This document shows positions 60,941 to 64,000 of a stretch of 64,000 bases of DNA, in pieces. Made by a program: the position numbers and the translations under genes. This DNA comes from Catenuloplanes indicus (lineage in GTDB: Bacteria > Actinomycetota > Actinomycetes > Mycobacteriales > Micromonosporaceae), in contig NZ_JAUSUZ010000001.1 in assembly GCF_030813715.1 (NCBI RefSeq), positions 7,918,501 to 7,982,500 of the forward strand, given 5' to 3'. Each line of letters starts with the position of its first letter. Positions within the stretch are counted from its first letter, which is position 1. The notes under the pieces are model-generated. The model searched no databases. It was not told where the DNA came from and saw only the letters and a program-made list of their open reading frames with translations.

Positions 60941-63172
60941 ATGAGGTTCGAGTCCATCGACGACGACTACCAGGTCGAGCACTGGACCCGGCAGATCCGG
61001 ATGGGCTGCTGGATCGCCATCGTGATCTCGACGGTGGGCGCCGTGCGGGTCTTCCTGGACTGGCCCGAGGCGGACCGCTGGCTGGTCTTCGTGCTCGGCG
61101 CGGCCGCGCTCGCCCAGATCGGGCTGCTCGCCCTGCCCTGGGCCCGGATCATCACGCGCCGGCACGCCCGGGAGTGGTTGTTCCTGTGGTGGCTGCTCGA
61201 ACTCCCGCTGCTCTACGTGTTCGCCCGCGGTGACGAGGCCGCGCTGGCGATCTTCCCGGCCGGCGCGATCGTCGTCATGGTGACCGCGGCCGTGCTCTAC
61301 CCGCCGGCCGCGATCGCCGCCCTCGGCGTGCTCTCCACGGGCGCGTTCCTGGCGCTCGCGCGCGGTCAGTCGGAGGCACAGCCGACGATGATCGCCGGTC
61401 TGCTGGCCGTGCTGGTCTCCGTCGTCGCCACCTGCGTGCTCACCGCGCAGAGCCGGCTCGCGCAGGACGCCCGCCGCCGGGCGGCCGAGGACCGCACCGA
61501 GGCGCTGCTGCAGAACGCGTCCGACCTGGTGCTGGCGATCGGCGAGGACGGCGCGGTGACGTACGCCAGCCCGTCCGCGCGGGACCTGCTCGGCCGCGAC
61601 CCGGCCTGGATCACCGGCGAACGGCTCGGCGCGATGGTGCACCCGGAGGACCTGGCGCAGGCGCGCGAGTTCATGGCCGCGCTGTTCGCCGGCGGGCGCG
61701 AGCACACCGGCCGGATCGAGACGCGGCTGCGGCACGGCGACGGCAGCTGGGTCTACACCGAGGCGATCGGCGTGAACCGGCTGTGCGACCCGAACCTGCG
61801 CGCGGCCGTGCTCAGCATCCGCGACGTCGGCGCCCGCAAGTACATGGAGGCGGAGCTGACCCGGCAGGCGTTCACCGACTCGCTGACCGGGCTGCCGAAC
61901 CGCGCGCTGTTCCACGACCGGGTCACCCACGCGGCGGCCAGGCACCACCGCGAGTCCGGCCGGATCACCCTGATGCTGATCGACCTGGACGACTTCAAGC
62001 TGGTCAACGACGGTCTCGGGCACACCGCCGGCGATCAGCTGCTGCGCGTCGTCGCGCAGCGGCTCTCCGCGCAGCTGCGCCCGGCGGACACGCTCGCCCG
62101 GCTCGGCGGCGACGAGTTCGCGGTGCTGATCGAGGACCTGACCGAGATCGAGGCCGCGGAGCTGGCCGACCGGCTGGTCCGCGCGGTTCGCGAGCCGGTC
62201 ACGCTCGGCGTCCGCGACGTCATCTGCACCGCCAGCATCGGCATCTCGGTGATCAAGGCGGGCACGCACGACCTCGGCGAGGCCGACGAGCTGCTGCGCG
62301 ACGCGGACCTGGCGATGTACGCGGCGAAGGCGGCCGGCCGGGACGGCTACGCGGTGTTCGACCCGGCCACGCACGCGGACGTGCTGGCCGAGGCGGAGCA
62401 GCGGGCCGCGCTGGAGCGGGCGCTGCTGGAGGAGCAGTTCGTCGTGCACTACCAGCCGATCGTGGAGCTGCCGGCCCGCGAGCTGATCGGCTTCGAGGCG
62501 CTGGTCCGCTGGAACCACCCGGAGGCCGGGCTGGTCGGGCCGCTCACGTTCATCCCGCTGGCGGAGGCGACCGGGCTGATCGTGCCGCTCGGCCGCTGGG
62601 TGCTAGACCAGGCCTGCCGCCAGCTCGCGACCTGGATCGCGGAGCACCCGGAGGCCGCGGGGCTGCGGATGAGCGTGAACCTCTCGCCCCGCCAGTTCCA
62701 GCACACCGGACTGGTGTCCGAGGTCGCGTCGATCATCGAGCGCACCGGCGTACCGGCCGGCAAGCTCGTCCTGGAGATCACCGAGTCGCTGCTGATGAAG
62801 GACACCGAGGCCACCGTCCGTACGCTCGAGGCGCTGAAGGCGCTCGGCGTCCGGCTGGCGGTCGACGACTTCGGCACCGGCTACTCCTCGCTCAGCTACC
62901 TCAAGCGGTTCCCGGTCGACATCCTCAAGATCGATCGTTCGTTCGTGGACGGGATCACCGCGGACTCTGGCGACGCCACGCTGGCCGAGGCGGTCGTGCA
63001 GCTCGGCCGCACGCTGCAGCTGCAGACCGTGGCCGAGGGCATCGAGACCGCCGACCAGTGGTCCACGCTGCGCGAGCTGGGCTGCGAGTACGGCCAGGGC
63101 TACCTGTTCGCGCGGCCGGTCGCGGCGGACGAGATCGTGCCGTTGATCCGGCAGGCCCCCATAAAGGGTTAA
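60941..63172 (+). CDS. GGDEF-EAL (diguanylate cyclase/phosphodiesterase) membrane protein with PAS domain
   Basis: The protein has 743 residues. Five or six membrane spans (about 20-175) are followed by a PAS domain (about 185-300), a GGDEF domain with RLGGDEFAVL and an RPAD inhibitory-site motif five residues upstream, and an EAL domain with FEALVRW, DDFGTGYSSL and EITESLL. Both the synthase and hydrolase sites look intact. ATG 60941 is used; GTG 60932 is possible. The pilB-like gene follows after 40 bp. Confidence 0.93.
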   Translation: MRFESIDDDYQVEHWTRQIRMGCWIAIVISTVGAVRVFLDWPEADRWLVFVLGAAALAQIGLLALPWARIITRRHAREWLFLWWLLELPLLYVFARGDEAALAIFPAGAIVVMVTAAVLYPPAAIAALGVLSTGAFLALARGQSEAQPTMIAGLLAVLVSVVATCVLTAQSRLAQDARRRAAEDRTEALLQNASDLVLAIGEDGAVTYASPSARDLLGRDPAWITGERLGAMVHPEDLAQAREFMAALFAGGREHTGRIETRLRHGDGSWVYTEAIGVNRLCDPNLRAAVLSIRDVGARKYMEAELTRQAFTDSLTGLPNRALFHDRVTHAAARHHRESGRITLMLIDLDDFKLVNDGLGHTAGDQLLRVVAQRLSAQLRPADTLARLGGDEFAVLIEDLTEIEAAELADRLVRAVREPVTLGVRDVICTASIGISVIKAGTHDLGEADELLRDADLAMYAAKAAGRDGYAVFDPATHADVLAEAEQRAALERALLEEQFVVHYQPIVELPARELIGFEALVRWNHPEAGLVGPLTFIPLAEATGLIVPLGRWVLDQACRQLATWIAEHPEAAGLRMSVNLSPRQFQHTGLVSEVASIIERTGVPAGKLVLEITESLLMKDTEATVRTLEALKALGVRLAVDDFGTGYSSLSYLKRFPVDILKIDRSFVDGITADSGDATLAEAVVQLGRTLQLQTVAEGIETADQWSTLRELGCEYGQGYLFARPVAADEIVPLIRQAPIKG

Positions 63173-63212
63173 ACACCTCAGGCCGGGCCGTCCGCGGCCG
63201 ATAAGGGCTCCG

Positions 63213-64000
63213 ATGGACCAGACCTTCCGTCCGCTGATGGACGCGCTGAAGCGGCGTGGAGTCGACCCGCAGATGGTCGACTACGCCGCCGAGGAGGCGG
63301 AGCGCAGCGGACGCTCGATGCGCGCGGTGCTGATCAACGATCAGATCGTCACCGAGCAGGAGCTGACCGCCGCCGCGGCCGACGCGTACGGCGTCCAGAC
63401 CGTGGACCTGGTCGGCTACCCGATCGAGCAGGCCGCGCTGCAGAAGATCCCGCTGTCGCTGGTCCAGCGGCATCGCGTCATCGGCATCACGATCGAGGGC
63501 AACGAGCTCACGGTCGGCGTCACCGACCCGGCCGACGTGGTCGCGCTGGACGACGTGCGCGCCGCCACCGGCATGGTGATCCGCCCGGTCGTGGTCGCGC
63601 GCACCGAGGTCCGCAAGATCATCGAGAAGCTGCAACGCGAGGAGAGCGACCTCGGCGACATGGCCGAGACGCTGCGCGTCGAGCAGCCGTCCGCGATGAC
63701 CGCGGTCACCCAGGGCGACGAGGACGCGCCGATCGTCCGGTACGTCAACTCGCTGCTCGAACAGGCCATCCAGAACCGCGCGTCCGACCTGCACCTCGAG
63801 CCGACCGAGACCGATCTGCGGGTCCGCTACCGGATCGACGGCGTACTGCACGAGGTCGACACCGTGCCGCAGGCCGTGCAGAGCGCGCTGATCTCCCGGC
63901 TGAAGATCATGTCGAACGTCGACATCACCGAGCGCCGCATCCCGCAGAACGGCCGGATCACGATGCAGCTCAACAACCGCAAGGTGGACCTGCGCGCCGC
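63213..64000 (+). CDS. pilB: Type IV pilus/type II secretion ATPase PilB/GspE (3' partial)
   Basis: 262 codons are visible and the frame is open at the right edge. Residues 1-140 or so are an MshEN/GspE-N domain (VDPQMVDYAAEEAERSGRSMRAVL, VTEQELTAAAADAYG), a fold that binds c-di-GMP in some homologues. From about residue 180 the PilB core begins: APIVRYVNSLLEQAIQNRASDLHLEP, RVRYRIDGVLHEV, and SRLKIMSNVDITERRIPQNGRI. The Walker A motif lies beyond the window. It powers pilus extension and is likely co-transcribed with the GGDEF-EAL gene. Confidence 0.93.
   Translation, partial: MDQTFRPLMDALKRRGVDPQMVDYAAEEAERSGRSMRAVLINDQIVTEQELTAAAADAYGVQTVDLVGYPIEQAALQKIPLSLVQRHRVIGITIEGNELTVGVTDPADVVALDDVRAATGMVIRPVVVARTEVRKIIEKLQREESDLGDMAETLRVEQPSAMTAVTQGDEDAPIVRYVNSLLEQAIQNRASDLHLEPTETDLRVRYRIDGVLHEVDTVPQAVQSALISRLKIMSNVDITERRIPQNGRITMQLNNRKVDLRA

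Overview
The window is high-GC DNA (roughly 70% or more) from an actinomycete. Features pointing to the Micromonosporaceae (Actinoplanes/Catenuloplanes-like) are a complete Pup-proteasome locus, an XRE/DUF397 pair, GTG/TTG starts and ATGA-type operon overlaps. The family-level placement is an inference from gene content and style, not from a database search.

Region 1 (1-21236) is the proteasome and Tat neighbourhood. The order is mpa (5' truncated by the window edge), dop, pup, prcB, prcA, a divergent rmlD/rmlA pair, pafA, a 55-residue membrane protein, a minus-strand CDF transporter/DUF3866 operon, pafB, pafC, a small membrane protein, tatA, tatC, a small minus-strand protein, an XRE/DUF397 pair, a minus-strand HAD hydrolase, then helY. 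The backbone matches the mycobacterial order mpa-dop-pup-prcB-prcA ... pafA-pafB-pafC-tatA-tatC-helY. The rml, CDF/DUF3866, XRE/DUF397 and HAD genes sit between backbone genes. Together the backbone tags proteins with Pup (Dop, PafA), unfolds and degrades them (Mpa, PrcBA), responds to DNA damage (PafBC) and exports folded proteins (TatAC).

Region 2 (21376-42366) is mixed accessory content. It holds a MHYT membrane sensor, a TetR/DUF3159 pair, a deazaflavin-dependent nitroreductase-like protein, an SNase-like nuclease, and a secreted acidic Ala/Glu-rich protein divergent from a four-gene ABC operon (two ATPases, two large FtsX/MacB-type permeases). These are followed by a MEDS/anti-sigma kinase, phosphoketolase, an OhrR-like MarR regulator with a clear operator, a hemerythrin-like/hydrolase fusion, a beta-lactamase-like protein and a 5'-3' exonuclease.

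Region 3 (42481-52077) is a co-directional eight-gene cell-surface polysaccharide operon: GT4, flippase, O-antigen-ligase/polymerase-like protein, a WlbA/WlbB/WlbC-type trio for a 2,3-diacetamido uronic acid, GT4, and a PIG-V-like membrane mannosyltransferase. It ends at a canonical terminator.

Region 4 (52118-64000) starts with a gene-free structured stretch. It then has an ArsR-type regulator divergent from a Dpp-like peptide transporter (two permeases and a lipoprotein), a short inverted-repeat element, PrsW, a HesB-like protein, FprA with an iron-box-like operator, a GGDEF-EAL protein, and the start of pilB/gspE.

Non-coding patterns recur across the window. Four copies of an intergenic repeat all lie in convergent gene gaps with the same polarity relative to the nearest upstream stop codon. 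Three genes have in-frame tandem repeats that duplicate the C-terminus together with the stop codon. At least seven genes have a TAnnnT hexamer about 6-7 nt before an ATG or GTG, as expected for leaderless transcription. No rRNA, intact tRNA or CRISPR array was seen.
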